Shown here one piece after another: positions 24,640-37,498 of a DNA stretch of 64,000 bases; within the stretch, counting starts at the first letter, position 1; each line of letters starts with the position of its first letter. The position numbers and the translations under genes were made by a program. Under the pieces are notes generated by a model, which was given only the letters and a program-made list of their open reading frames with translations, was not told the origin of the DNA and ran no database searches. Location of the stretch: the NCBI RefSeq assembly GCF_033439725.1, contig NW_026944386.1, positions 4,340,001-4,404,000 on the forward strand. Reading direction: 5' to 3'. This DNA comes from Neurospora tetraspora. Its lineage: Eukaryota > Ascomycota > Sordariomycetes > Sordariales > Sordariaceae.

Positions 24640-25200
24640 GGTATAAATGAACGAATATTAGTATTGGTCTAGTATGGTAGAAGCCGTTAAATTTATTATA
24701 AAGGATGTTTAGTTTATTCGAAGACGAAAGTATTATAGCGTATTAAAGTTGGATATTTAAAATTAATATTAGCCGTTTTCGTATTATAGTATAATATTAC
24801 CGTCGGTTACGTTTTACTTGTTCTAGAAAGTATTTATTTAAATTAGAAATTTAGGTATATCGTTATTATAGTAAATTACTTTACTAAAATACGATATTAT
24901 ATCGCTACTAAGACTATAGAAGTAGAGGAATTTATTAATTGTTTTATTAATTGTATATATACCTTCTATAGCCTTCCGGATATTATAGTATTAAATAGAG
25001 GTTCCTAATTTGTATTAATATTCTGGGTTACAATTTGTGGAGGATTAGTTATTATAAGACTATTGAATTGTACTTTCTACCTTTAAACGAATATTTAAAT
25101 AGAATATATTAACGTAAAAATAGAATAATATTTACAGATATTTGTAAATTAAGTATAAACGGATTAGGTTCGCTAATTCTCTTTAATAGAATTTGCAAGC
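24640..25200 (+). pseudogene. Gypsy integrase remnant
   Basis: Broken plus-strand frames read EYQYWSSMVEAVKFI (zinc-binding region), then IVVNYFTKMRYYIATKTIEV, then LPDIIVLNRGS, corresponding to the Gypsy integrase core (LPD-IVSDRGSQF). Changes such as Asp-to-Asn and Gln-to-stop fit G-to-A and C-to-T mutation. Confidence 0.8.
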
Positions 25201-26536
25201 AATAATATAGTATTAAAGACTATAGAAATAACCCCGTTCTTTATTAATTGCGGTTTTTACCTTTACATAAGTATTGAACAATCTTTAATTACAATATCAT
25301 AATTACCCCTAATTTAATAGAAGGAATATTTAAAGGCTAACGAATTATTAGCCCGCTTCGAGGCTATTTAGGATTACGTTCGAACTTTAATTAAAAAGGT
25401 ATAAGATTGCTACGAATTTAATATTAACGAAAAATATTTAGGTATACCAAAATATTAGGCTAGGGATTTAATTATATTAAATACAATTGATTTCGCTAAC
25501 GGCTACTTTTATAATAAATTCTACTTTTAATAGGAGGGCGCTTTTAAAATCGAGTAAATAAAATTATAAAAATATTAAATTAATATTACCTATTAATATA
25601 AAGTATTCGCTAGTATTTTACGTATTAATAATTAAACTTTTTAAGGAAGAATTATTTAGTTAAGTTAATATTTAGGGAGATATAAAGGTTAACGAAGGTA
25701 AAGTAATAATACGGATTAATAACTACGAAGAAATTATAGAATAAGAGTTAAACAAATTATTATCCTATAGATAAAAGGGAAGTAATTATTATTAATTTTA
25801 TATAATTATATAGATTTATTATAATCCGATTAAAGAACCGTTAGCTAATGTAATTAATATAAAGGAAGCTATTAAGACCTTCTATAGTAATTACCCTAAG
25901 GTACCGATCTTTCCTAAAGTTTAATAATAGTTAGAAATTAAAATTATGTTACAAGAAACGGTTTTAATACTTTACTTAATTATTATTGCCCTAGTACTTT
26001 ATCCCGCCGCCGTCGCTCTAGTACCCTAATCGCCGGTCCTAACCTTGTAACCTATTATACCCGCAGTATTGAAACGCTCTAGACGTATTGCGGATTTAAA
26101 GGAATAGATTAATTTATTCGCGGAAGGAATTATAACTGTGCCCGGTTTACTAATTAGCCCGCTAATAGGAAAAAATCCTAATTAATTTATAGAGGAATTA
26201 TTAGCGGATAATATAAAAAAGATAGACAATATTTTTTGGCTGATTTTTAGGAGATTATCGGAAATATATTAAGGAAGGAGGTTGCCTACGAGGAATGTAG
26301 TAGATAAATTAGAAGCGGGGATATATTAGTAAGGAGACGATAATTAGAAACCGGGTAAAATTAGGGGTATAAGGAGGATCCGGGAGTTACGAGCGGAGGA
26401 ATTATAAACGGAAGAATTCGAATAAATGTTTTAGTTACGGATAGAGGAGTTTACAGACGGGAATTGAGGGATAATCTATTATTTTATATATATATATAGA
26501 TTTTAAAACTCTAAAGCTTTTTTTATAGAGAGGTAA

Positions 26537-26788
26537 TATTATAAGATTACTTATAATTATTTTATATATGTACGGCTCCCGCTATAGGTAGTCGAACTTC
26601 GTACTATACTATTATTACCATTAGCTAATACCACGTTACGTATATATATACGTACTCTAGTCCCGGCTTTGGGTATAGCCTTTATGCCCTACCCTATATC
26701 GCTAGACCTGCGCACACCTCTCTCCTTCTCTCCTCGTACAACTACGCATATCCAACCTACCCCCTAACTGTCGCCTTGCCCCGTGATA
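26537..26788 (+). repeat. Gypsy-1 3' LTR
   Basis: 252 bp, same length as the 5' copy, starting TATTATAAGATTAC for ancestral TGTTACAGGATTAC and ending GTGATA. Confidence 0.88.
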
Positions 26789-27587
26789 TTTACGACTACT
26801 ATTAAATTTAAATATTTCTAACCCCCTACTTTTACCTTCTTATAAAAAAAGAAATCGACAGCTAATTGTAATTTAAAGCCCTCTAGGTAATTATAAACTT
26901 CTCTATGTACTTAGCGCTTTAATTTAATTTTAATATATAGTTCGCAATATATTATATCCGGTCCTTTAAATCGTACGCTATACTCTTATTTCATTAATTT
27001 AATTAAAATTTCGGGTCCTAGGTAGTTAAATCGAAAATATTAGAAAAAGGGCTTACCTTTTCAAAGCTTCCGCTTAATATAGTTTATATATTATATAGTA
27101 AAGAAAGATTTATTAATACTATTCTATAGAGGGATATACTTTAAAATAAATTATTTATATTTAAAGAGGATATAATAAATAAAGGAATTTATAAAGTAGG
27201 AATATGAATAATTATTTTTATAATCCTAATAAATTTATTTATCCTCGAATTATCTTAAAGAGACGAAGTTATAAATTATACCTAATATTAGAGCGACGAT
27301 AGGGAATTAGAACTGTCTATTTCTATCCTCGTCCTAAATTATAATTATGATAGTACTATACCCCTCTATAGGAATCCGCTTATTTCCCGCCTATATATAA
27401 TTACTAGGATTTAAAGGGGTAAAATCTTCGAAACGATTAACCTTATTAAAAATATATATTATCGTACCTAAATTAAAGATTATAAAGTCTCTCAATAGGT
27501 ATACAGCGCTACGTTTCGTTATAAGTATTAAAAAACTACTCTTACTTACCTAATAACTATAGAATTAATTATTTTAATCTTCATTAT

Positions 27588-27957
27588 TGCAAGGGCACAA
27601 TATAGGTGAGTTGAAGGCAAAGCTAAAATTCCATCTATAATAGAAGGTTTCAAATAGAGAAAAGAAAAGAGGAAGAGATATAAGTATAAGCGTACAGACC
27701 CAAATAAATACCCTAATCGTACAAACAACAGCGGGGCCTATATGAGGGTCGCTATTAGCTAATCCTTTCACTCATATCTCCTTTACTTATAGGATAAACC
27801 CTATACGTACTAGGATCTACCCTACAACCAGTCTTAATATAGCCAATTAAATAACTTATATTCCTTAGACCGTACTATACCCAAAATCCTCTATATACTT
27901 TATTCTAGTAACTACTTTATATATAGTACCTAAACCCAATCTACTAACGCTATTATA
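27588..27957 (-). repeat. Gypsy-2 3' LTR (left copy)
   Basis: 370 bp; TGCAAGGGC at the plus-strand left end and ACGCTATTATA (ancestral GCGCCGTCACA) at the right. Strongly RIP-mutated towards the right. Confidence 0.88.
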
Positions 27958-28929
27958 TTACCCCCCCTTATATAAAAAACTCGTCCGCAAATCTTATTAA
28001 ATAATTATATAAGACTAGAACGTTGTAAACCGTATTCATTTTTTCCTCGTAATATATTGTAAACGCTTCAATCCTTCCGCTTCGGGGAATTCGTTGTCGT
28101 CGTATTACTCCGTATCCTTATTAAACTAGTTTATTAATCGCCGGGTCGGGCCCGGGGCATTTAAATTAGCTTCATAAAAATCCTAAAATACTTTTAGTAT
28201 ATATTTAAAATTAGAAGCGGGATACTATTTTAAATCGGGGTCTTAGCCTCTCTAATCTACTTAGTAAAAGAGTTTTCCGTTAGCTACCTTAGAAGCTGTA
28301 ATTTTATTAACTTCCTATTCGAAATTACTATCTTCGTCCATATTAACTAGGCTGGAGTATTCGGGTACTTATCCCAAGAGTAGGTCGTTATTATATTTCC
28401 GTAAATAATCCGTATAAAAAACATTAGTACCCTTTCAATCCTTTAATAATTTTAAATAGTAAGAATGCCCTACTTTCTTAATAATCCTATAATAATTATA
28501 AGTATTAAGGAAATTGAATTTATTATTAGGTCGAATAATTGTAGATTAAAGCCTCTTAATAATAATAATCCTATTTCTTAGTTTAAAATCGGGCTCCCTC
28601 CACTTCCTATCAACCTATATTACCTATTACTCCTATACCTTCAATATAATCTCCCTAACGTACTTAATATACCTCCGAATACGCTAGGCGTAATCCTATG
28701 CCTATTCCCGAATTAATTATTCTGTTTACAAGATATTAAAGTCCTAGGTACGGGCATCCTAATCGAAAAGTATTCTTATCAGGTACCCGAATATAATTTC
28801 GTAAAGAGATAGGCCTACGCTATTCTAGGGAAAACTCTTCTATACCGTATTTAAGGCTAAAATAGTTTTAAACTAATTATTTTAATAATAATTAATGAAT
28901 AGTTAAAGGCATTAATTAATATAGGCATT

Positions 28930-29390
28930 CATAACCTCCGTTTAGCCCGCTGTTTAATTATATCCTATAGTGGCCAACTTTTACTTCGTCTTTATTAATT
29001 TTAATATTTCGTCCATAAATATAAATATAAATTACAATCCTTTATCGGAAATTACCTCTTCTAATATACTGTAAACCTAGTAAAGTCCTTTATAATATAT
29101 CCGAACGGCGTTACAAACTATAGTATTTTCTATATAAGGGGTAACCCAAGATAATTTTAATAAACAGTCAATTATTACTAACGTATTATCGAAACCGTAT
29201 TTATCCCTTAGTATTTTCTTAAAGTTTATAATAATAAATATTTATTTCCGAACTAGCGGAGGAATTAGATAAAATAAGCCCGGTATTTTATTTTTAAAGA
29301 TTTTACTAGCTTTATATACTATACAAGTTTTAACGAAACGGTCAATATCTCTAATTATATATAGCCACTAATATTATATTTTGAGAATCG
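28930..29390 (-). pseudogene. Gypsy-2 integrase remnant
   Basis: Minus-strand fragments include DIDRFVKTCIVYKASK (zinc-binding region), KYGFDNTLVIIDCLLKLSWV (catalytic core), LEEVISDKG and TEVMNAYIN. They follow the usual Gypsy integrase order and are broken by stops. Confidence 0.82.
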
Positions 29391-30589
29391 CCCGGGTCTT
29401 ATTTCTTCTCAAGTAGGTTATAATTAACGTTGAATAAGCCTTATCGATAATACGCGTACGCAAATTATTTAATTTAAGGACGATTAAGCGGTCCTAAAAT
29501 ATTAAGAACCCGTTAGTTAATATTACGAAGTTAAAATCCGAATTGTAAACGCGGATATAATATTCTTCCAAAAATTCGTCCTCTTAATTAATTTTTATAA
29601 GCGTATTTATTAGTTTATACCCCTCCAGTTCGATTAGAGTTAATTCTAAACCTTCCTTATTTAATATTATAATTGGAATTAATTCCTTTATAAAGCCTTT
29701 ATCCGTTACAATTAAAATAATTATAAATATTTCAACCTCTCCTTCTTCTACGGATTTAAATATTTAAAACGTACAATATATATCTTTTTTATTTTTCTAA
29801 GTCTTAAAATTTTCGGATTTTCGGGAGAACATATCCGCCGCCGTATTTTTTGTACTAAGTCGATACGTAATTTTAAAGTAGTATTAGGATAAGAATTCTA
29901 CCTAACCCGCTTATTAGAAATTAAAGAAGCGTTTAGTACTAAAGTATTCGAACGCTTAATAATTAGTAATAATTATAAATAGTTTATTCTATTAGAAGCT
30001 AACGAATTTGGGTCGCTATATTTAAAGGGTTCTAATAATAATAAGCAACTTTTTATCATAAATAGGGTAATTATATTCGGCGCCCTATATAATTTCCGAA
30101 AAGAAAATAACTAGGTACTATTTTCTAATATCCTCCTATAATTAAAATAATACTCCCGCTAATATTCTATTATTAGTATCCGTTTTTACCCTTATTTCAG
30201 TATTATAACGGAAATACTTTAATAGCCGGGCCTCTACAAGTAATCTTTTAAATTCTTCGAAAGCGGCCTAATATTTATTAATTTATATAAACGCTTCTCC
30301 CTTTCGTATTAAATTCGTAAAGGGACGCACCACCCAGCTATAATCTTTAATAAACTTTTAATAGAAATTACAAAACCTTAAGAAAAATTAGATTCTTCTC
30401 AAATTAGAGGGTATAACCTACTCCTTAATAACCTCTACCTTCTCTAAATCGACGGAAATACTATCTTATCCTATAATAAAACCTAAAAATTTCGTTTTAA
30501 TAATATAGAATTCGTATTTTTTAAAATCTACTTATAAACCGGCCTCTTTCAACCTTCGAAGGACTTTTCAAACGTAATTCCTATAATCC

Positions 30590-30665
30590 CCTAAAGTATC
30601 CGAATAAATTAAAATATTTTTAATATAAATAATATAGAAATTGCCCCAATATTTACCTAAGACCG
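30590..30665 (-). pseudogene. Gypsy-2 reverse transcriptase core remnant
   Basis: The minus-strand fragment NFYIIYIKNILIYSDTLGDY matches the Gypsy reverse-transcriptase motif YIDDILIYS with both catalytic Asp codons altered by G-to-A. Confidence 0.82.
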
Positions 30666-32899
30666 AATTAATAAAATTCTAGAAATTGGCAAGCCCGTTA
30701 ATAAATTTAAATAGTAATACCTTATACTTAAAAACTCTTATTCCGGTACGGAAGGTTGTTAATTCTTTGTCTTTTCATTTTATTTAAATATAATAAAATA
30801 TTTATCGAATATCGATCTTCGTAAACTATTATACTTTAATTACTTTAATAAAGGTTTCTTTGATTAATAGCAGCGGGTAACGGTCTTTAGAAGTAATAGC
30901 ATTAAATTTCTAATAATCTATATAGAAATAAAAACTATTATCCGCTTTCTTTACGAATAAAACGGGCGCGGCCTAAAAGAATACATTTACTTCTATAAAT
31001 CCTTTTAATAGATTTTCCAAAATATATTTTTGTACAATTTCTAATTCGTTAAAGGATATTTTATATAAAGGATTATAACTAAATTCTTTGAATCGATAGC
31101 TTTCATCGAATTCGATCTTATAATCATATAGTTAGTATTCAAATAATGGATTCGAATCGTATTTACTAAAAACCTCAATTTCGTTATAGTATTCGGGGGG
31201 AACCGTCCGGATAATTTCCTCGCGGAGCTCCTTTTCATTACGGAATAAAAGTTCCTAAACAGAGTCTTCGACAATTCTCTTTTATTAAATAAATTAATCG
31301 ATTTCCAAAATACTTATTAAATAAGCAATTCAATTCTCTTTCTTAATATACCGTGGGAAAAGGTCTCTATTTAATATATATATTTAAGTAGGGTAATACT
31401 GATACTAACCTATACCGTTGTATTTTAATTAATAAGTACCCTAAACGTTTAATCCCTATTTCCTATCGACGGACTATTCTCAGTAACGGGGTTGTAATTC
31501 AGATTCTAAAGATAATACTATAAAGTAAATAAAGTTACCTAAATTACGTTCTATTTTATTTAAAGGGTCAATCTTTTTAAAAATCGTAATAAAGTTCTAA
31601 AGAAAATAATGTAAGCAGGCGTAGCCTAAGTCTCCCGTATTATTGTAAATATATTAGAAATCGGTAAATATAATAGGGACCGTTTTAAATTCAAAAACTG
31701 CGACGGCTTCCAACTTTAAAATCCGTTTTTAGATATTCTTCTAGTACCAACAGGCTTTATAATAGTATTAATTTTATACCTCCAAATCGAACTCCTTTTT
31801 ATAATAGTTAGGAATAGTTAGTTCGCGGGGATAGGTTTAATAAAAGTATAACCGCTTATAAAGTAAGGAATAAACCGGCTATTATTTATACCATCTATTC
31901 ATCGTTTATCTTTTTAAACTATTAATATATTGTAATACTTTACGTCTTTCTAATATATAGGATTAATCGAGGCGGGGGAGTCCTAGACTTCGAAATACTT
32001 TAACTAATCAGGGTCCGGTTTCTATTCTAAAGAAAAGAATAGTTGGTAATTTATATAATTTACCTAAATATTGTAAAGGTCGAACTATTTCTGGCTAATA
32101 ATAATATTGTATAGTATATTAATTATAATAAAGTAATTGGGCGGGGTAATTTAATTCTAAATCTTTAAAGCGGCTTTAATAATTTCTTTAATATTCTAAT
32201 TTATTTTTTCTTAGTAATTGCTAATCCCCTAGGCTAAGAAATTACTCGTAGATTCTACTAACAATCGTCTTTTTAATTCTTTTTACAAAGGCGGTACTAA
32301 TAAATAAATAATTATTTACTTCTATATTAATCAAAGTATTAGATATAAATAAAGATATTCTATTATTAATTAAAGTATATTAAATAAGTAAGGGTTCTCC
32401 CCCTAAGAAAGGTATTAAATTAAATCCTTCTTTTCCTTTATATTTCTATCTATTCTTTTTTTATTATTCTATAACCGATACTTCCCTTAAAAAAGAATCT
32501 AATTTACCTAAGGTAATTAATTTCCCTACTCGTTAATTAGAATTACGGCCAGAGCGGCTAAAGCCTCCTATCCGTTCTCGTAAACTAAATAATGGTTAAT
32601 AATAGTACTAATATAATCGCAATATTCGCGGTCGAAATGTTCCTTTTCGGAACAATTGTATTTAATATAACCCTTCTCTTTATAAAAGAAGTATCTACCC
32701 TTATTAAATAATTAAATAGTTTCTTCGCAATCGCTACCCTAACGAATAACACCTCCTCTACTACCTTCACCTCTACTATTAGGCTTAAAAGTAAAGCTAA
32801 AACCGGATTCTTTATTACTTCTATTGGAATTATTATTCTTAATCGATTTAGAAGTATTTTTATTTTTATTGGTAATAATCTTTAATATTTATTTAAAAC

Positions 32900-34023
32900 C
32901 GGAACAATTTATATAATATAATTTAAAAGAAATAAATAAATTGTAATAATAAAGTCGAAAAGCGGGTAGAAACTCTAAGGAGAGCTTCGCTAGCGTCCTT
33001 CTTAATACTAAGAAATACCATCTCTTTAACTTTTCCCTTATTTTTATTTACTCCTTTACTAATACTCAAATTAGTAATAAAATCTTTCAATCCCTTAATA
33101 GTATCTTCCTTCTCCACAAAAGAATCCTTCAATTATTAGACTATAGCGGGGGTAGCAGCGCTATAATAATTAACCAAAATAAGGACCCAATTTTAAATAA
33201 TCTTAAATTTAATATTCAAATAGGAGACGAAATACTAAAATCCTAATACTTATTGTATTCGTACTATACTTATAATAAATAATAACTTAAGTTCCTAAAA
33301 TATAGCTTTGAGGTCGCCGTAGTACAATTTAATAAACTTCTCCTTCGTAAGGTAATCGGAGAAAAAGAAATTTAAAAAGGGGATGAATATTTAAAAGAGA
33401 ATGCTAGGGACGGAATTGTGAATAAATAATTTAATAAATTCCTCTATTTTTTACTTCAAATTGTTGATAACCTCCTTCCTAATTAAGCGGGCATCGAAGG
33501 TTTTATTGTTTTCGACTACTTAAATACTATACTAATCGAATAAGTCGAAAAATAATTCAGGTTCCTTATTGTTATTTTCGTAGTTAGTTACGGTATCGGC
33601 TAATACTTTATTAGGTAACTTTAATTAATAGTATATATAGTATAAAGACTTCTTATAAAAAATTATAAATTTACCGTAAGAACATTCTTCGTTTAAGTAA
33701 AGGTTATTATAGTATTCCTTATCGAAATATATAACCTTATATACGTTATCCTTAATAATAAAATCGATAAACTTATATTTTTCGTTAATAGCGACCTTCT
33801 TCTTAGGCTTGGGTTTTATAACCGTATCCTCCTCTTATACTAGGTTGGGATCTAGAAAGCTAAAATCTCCTTCTCTGTCGTCATCTCTACCCTCCTTATT
33901 AAAAAAGGTATCATTGTAATCGTCGTTAAAAATATCCTTATTATAATAATCGTCGTAATTCTTAATCTATTTAGTACCCTTATAATTTCCGGCGCTATTA
34001 CGTATTAAGTATAGAGGCGCCAT
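32900..34023 (-). pseudogene. Gypsy-2 Gag remnant
   Basis: Starts at an ATG near 34023 (MAPLYLIRNSAGNYKGTK) and continues in broken frames with FFDLFD and FVEKEDTIKGLKDF segments towards the CCHC-knuckle remnant near 32700. Confidence 0.65.
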
Positions 34024-34131
34024 CGTACTATTATCGTAAATATTCAATATTTTAAATTCTTACGACAAATCTTTCTAATTTCGATTTAGGATTTAACCTT
34101 CCTAGGTAATTATTGGATTTTTTTGAAATAA

Positions 34132-34500
34132 TATAAGGGTATAATATAGGTAAATTGAAGGTAAAGTTAAAATTCTATTTATAATAAAAGGTTTTAAATA
34201 GGGAAAAAAAAGAGGAAAAGAATTAAGTACAAGCGTATAAACCCAAATAAATACCCTAGTCATACAAGCGATAGCGGGACCTATATACGAGTCGCTGTTA
34301 GCTAATCCCTTTACTTGTATTCCTTTTACCTACAGGACAAACCCTATACGTGCTAAGATCTACCCTACAACTAGTCTTAGTATAGCCAATTAAATAGCTT
34401 ATATCCCCTAGACCGTACTATGCCTAGAATCCTCTATGTACCTCATTCCAGCAGCCACCTCGTACATAGCACCCAGACCTAGTCTGCCAGCGCCGTCACA
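34132..34500 (-). repeat. Gypsy-2 5' LTR (right copy)
   Basis: 369 bp; the outer 80 bp keep normal base composition and end GCGCCGTCACA, while the inner part is RIP-mutated. Confidence 0.88.
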
Positions 34501-34505
34501 ATTGT

Positions 34506-35764
34506 CCCGTTACGTTCGTAAATGGTTAATAGCCTCTTTAAATATTTTATCCTTTTTTAAATTAGTATACGCGCGCTTTAATAATAGGATTTTCAATTTA
34601 ACCTTTATAGGCTAAGTATAACTTAATATAGTAGTGTTTATCCAAATTATAGCCCGGCTACTTATAGAACTTATATAAGGATCGACGTAATCGTTTATTT
34701 ATTAGTAAAGACAAAAAGGAAGTACGCTTATTCTTATTAATATTCTTCCCAAATTTACCATTCTTACTTATAGCCTCTCCCTATCCTTCTACCTCCGGGC
34801 TAAGGTTTTATTCATTATCAAGAACGTCCTTTTTAATAAATTTACCACCTAATATAATTACAAATATAATACCCTTAAGTAAAGGAGCGCAACCTTTTCC
34901 TTAAATAACATTTACTATTACTACCTTACGAAAGTCTTTCACTATAATACGGAAAGAGATTTTAAAATTAAAATTTCTCTCAATCTTCTTATTATACTAG
35001 AGCTAGTAATTATTTACTTAAGTAGTATAAGGACTCGACCTTATAATTATATAGAATTCTAAGAACTACAAATCTAATTCATCTACTCCAATAATTCCTC
35101 TAGTAATATAGCAGGCTATAGCCGCTTCCTAATAAAAGGTCTAATTATACTAATTACAGTTAACTATATTAAAAGGCTTAAAAATATTAATAAATCCAAT
35201 TCGGGCGAACTTCTTTACCTTATAATCGTTAAAGTAATAAACTTACTAAAATTATCGTACTATTTGTCTAGACTAATACGTTTAATAAAATTAATTTCCC
35301 AATAATTATTTCCAATAGTTTTAAATATCCAACGATTTAACATAATCTTTTTAATACTTAGGTTAAAGAAGGTCTTAACTTCTATACGCTAATTCGATTT
35401 TTTAATTATATAGTTATAATAGTCGCGCTTATAATAAAAACTGTAAAATTTAATAGTAATAAATAAGGTAGCCTCCCTATCCTTCTTAATTTTTCTAATT
35501 TCTCTAGCGGGAACCTCCTCTTAATAGCTAGCGATATTAAGTTTTATTATTTAGTTAGCAAAGGAACGCGGTTATTTAGGTCGATATATTTTTAGAGACC
35601 CAGGTCTTAGGCTATAAAAATAAAGGCATCTTCCCAAGCCGGCCAATTCCTAGGGCCGTTGAGGGCAACGCTATTGATTTTAGTCGTAAATATTATTAGT
35701 AATCGTTTAATAGGTTGTTGTTGCTAGCAATAGCTTCAACGGTCGAATCAATAAAATTCTTAAT
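34506..35764 (-). pseudogene. Copia Gag remnant
   Basis: The minus-strand fragment VALNGPRNWPAWEDAFIFIA followed by DLGL and KYIDL (about 35580-35690) resembles the start of Copia Gag proteins (LNGP-NWP-W...LWKYID). The rest is broken by stops and interrupted by the Gypsy element at 34505. Confidence 0.75.
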
Positions 35765-35929
35765 TGTAATATTACTAGTAATAATTGATATAGGGTTCAA
35801 CGTGGCTTTATTGTGTGTGTGTGTGTAAGACTGGCTCTACAGACTCGAAGTTCTGGCATCTGGATAAATCCCTCATATCCCAGCCCAACTGGGCACGTGC
35901 ACGCCCAGTGGATCCCCTGGCCTCTGACA
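35765..35929 (-). repeat. Copia LTR, right copy (5' LTR)
   Basis: 165 bp, TGTAAT...TGACA; largely free of RIP changes and continuous with normal host DNA to its right after CATGG. Confidence 0.9.
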
Positions 35930-37498
35930 CATGGAGGCCCATCCACATTGTTGACATGCTGTCCCCGGTGCCTCAACCCCGGAGCGTCGTCCACTCACCC
36001 CCTGGGCCCTGGCTGGCCCTGTTTACAAACATACGGTAAAGCCGCCGGCCCCTGACGTTGACGTCCAACGTTGGTGCATCGCATTTGCGTCGAATAGACG
36101 ACTTGAAGTTTCCCCGGTCTCCCTCTCGCCCCTCCTTTATTCTCCGAGAACTGGCTGCTGACCGTGATGCGCCCCCAAATAGCCAACATATGAAGTTCCC
36201 GGTGGCCAACGACCCGGGATGAGAGGACGGGTAATCGATTTGTGGTGGCACCCTTGCACGCGTGCAGGAGGTCTCGCTTGTGGACATGGAAATAAAGAGA
36301 GAGTTCCGTCACGATATGTTGGCCGACTCTGTGTTGTGTTCCAATTTCCTTCTCATCATCCGGTCTCCCTAGAAAACAGGAAAAACAAACACTTGTCTCT
36401 TTTCCACTCACCCTCTCGCCCTCGTCATCTCCCCACAAGCGTTGTCCTGGTGACAAAGTCCATCGCAAGTGCGCGTGGAGGATCACCGGCTCTTGTCCCA
36501 TTCCCTTGTTGATGTTGATGTCCACCGCCCAACAGCACTAAAAGCCACCCCCTGTAACGCAATGCCAGGAAGCGCGCCGGCTGGGCTCGTTGGCGGGCCT
36601 CTCAGTTCACCAGTCTAAAACATCTTGGGTTCGACTTTTCAGAGTTCAGAGGGCGACGTGGCGTTGTATTACAGTGGTATTATGCACCATCCAACGATCC
36701 AATGGACGCTGCAGGAACCGGACAGGGAAGAGGTGTCAGGGAACCGCATACTCTGAAAACCGTCTCTTCAAGTTGCAACAAAAAACAAAAGTAACTCGAG
36801 CGATAAATCCGTGGGTGGGAGGGCCATTTCGGGTCACAATCCAATGGGCATCCATCTATAATCTGCCCACCATCGCAAATGCGTCAGCGCGCACTTTAGG
36901 CCATCGTCGACAGCACCTCGAACGCTATGGAGCAACTGGAAACTTGCGAACATACCAGCATCATTCCATGTTCAACAACTGTTTCTGGTGATTCCACATC
37001 AGCAACACAGCACACAGAATGGGCGGCGGCTTTCCCTTCCTAGTCCCGCGTCCGCGTCCGCGGGGATTGTGGGAAGGATGATCCAATCCAACACAGACTG
37101 ACAGGACCCCGGCCAACGGACCGGCGGACACGGCCCAGGTTCACACAGGTAGGGCTCGTGGTCTGATCCCCCCCTTCCGACCACATATCTGGTCATCAAA
37201 AAGGGAGGGAGGGCTATGCCCCGGATCGTTGTTCTGGTCCCCCTACTTACATCTTTTTCGTGAGGGAGGGGAAAGGAAATCCTCTTTTCTTCCCAAACTT
37301 ATTTTCTTTTCCTCCTACAACCACTTTTGCCACATACTTTATCTCATCATCGATCCATCCTAAGCATCAGTGAGAGGCCTCACAGGCAACCACCATCATC
37401 CCCTCCTACCCATCTATCTATACCTTATCTACCTCTCTCTACAACAGACCTTAAATACACTGCATATCATCATTATCATTGCCAACACCATCAAAACA
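35930..37498. other. Intergenic, upstream of the zinc-finger gene
   Basis: About 1.6 kb of normal composition with only short unconvincing frames. Pyrimidine-rich stretches from about 37270 suggest the promoter and 5' UTR of the gene starting at 37499. Confidence 0.55.

Larger units (their letters stand above)
22926..26788 (+). mobile_element. Gypsy LTR retrotransposon, internally deleted, RIP-degraded
   Basis: LTRs of 252 bp (22926-23177 and 26537-26788) are flanked by TTTAC on both sides (22921-22925, 26789-26793). The internal region is only about 3.36 kb. In it, Gag-like broken frames (about 23600-24450) are followed almost directly by an integrase, with no recognisable reverse transcriptase or RNase H. 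The element sits inside the Copia element. A purine-rich tract precedes the right LTR. Confidence 0.88.
27588..34500 (-). mobile_element. Gypsy LTR retrotransposon, near full length, RIP-degraded
   Basis: LTRs at 27588-27957 and 34132-34500 (370 and 369 bp) are flanked by ATTAT (27583-27587) and ATTGT (34501-34505), a target duplication with one G/A difference. Total length is 6.9 kb. On the minus strand the order is Gag from an ATG near 34023, a CCHC-knuckle remnant (about 32620-32700), reverse transcriptase (30595-30660, YIDD degraded to YIKN), and integrase (28930-29390). A G7 polypurine tract (27961-27967) precedes the 3' LTR. Confidence 0.9.
19437..35929 (-). mobile_element. RIP-degraded Copia LTR retrotransposon containing three nested insertions
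   Basis: Terminal direct repeats of 165 bp (19437-19601 and 35765-35929) begin TGTGATATTAC and end TGACA, allowing for RIP changes. The host is duplicated as CATGG on both sides (19432-19436, 35930-35934). Removing the three nested insertions and their target duplications leaves about 5.6 kb, a normal Copia size. The element reads right to left. A Gag-like frame containing ALNGPRNWPAWEDAF lies at about 35580-35690, the reverse-transcriptase remnant YIDN for YVDD at 20845-20866, and a polypurine tract just inside the left LTR. Stops fill every frame. The two LTRs differ mainly by C-to-T and G-to-A, with the left copy and interior mutated and the right copy largely spared. Confidence 0.9.

Noticed and set aside
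31041-33132. Short minus-strand frames of 60-77 codons in the AT-rich block
   Set aside because: They are surviving pieces of the RIP-degraded Gypsy-2 gag-pol, not independent genes.
19484-35830. (TG)n microsatellites at 19484 and 35814
   Set aside because: They are the same internal tract of the two Copia LTR copies, so not independent repeats.
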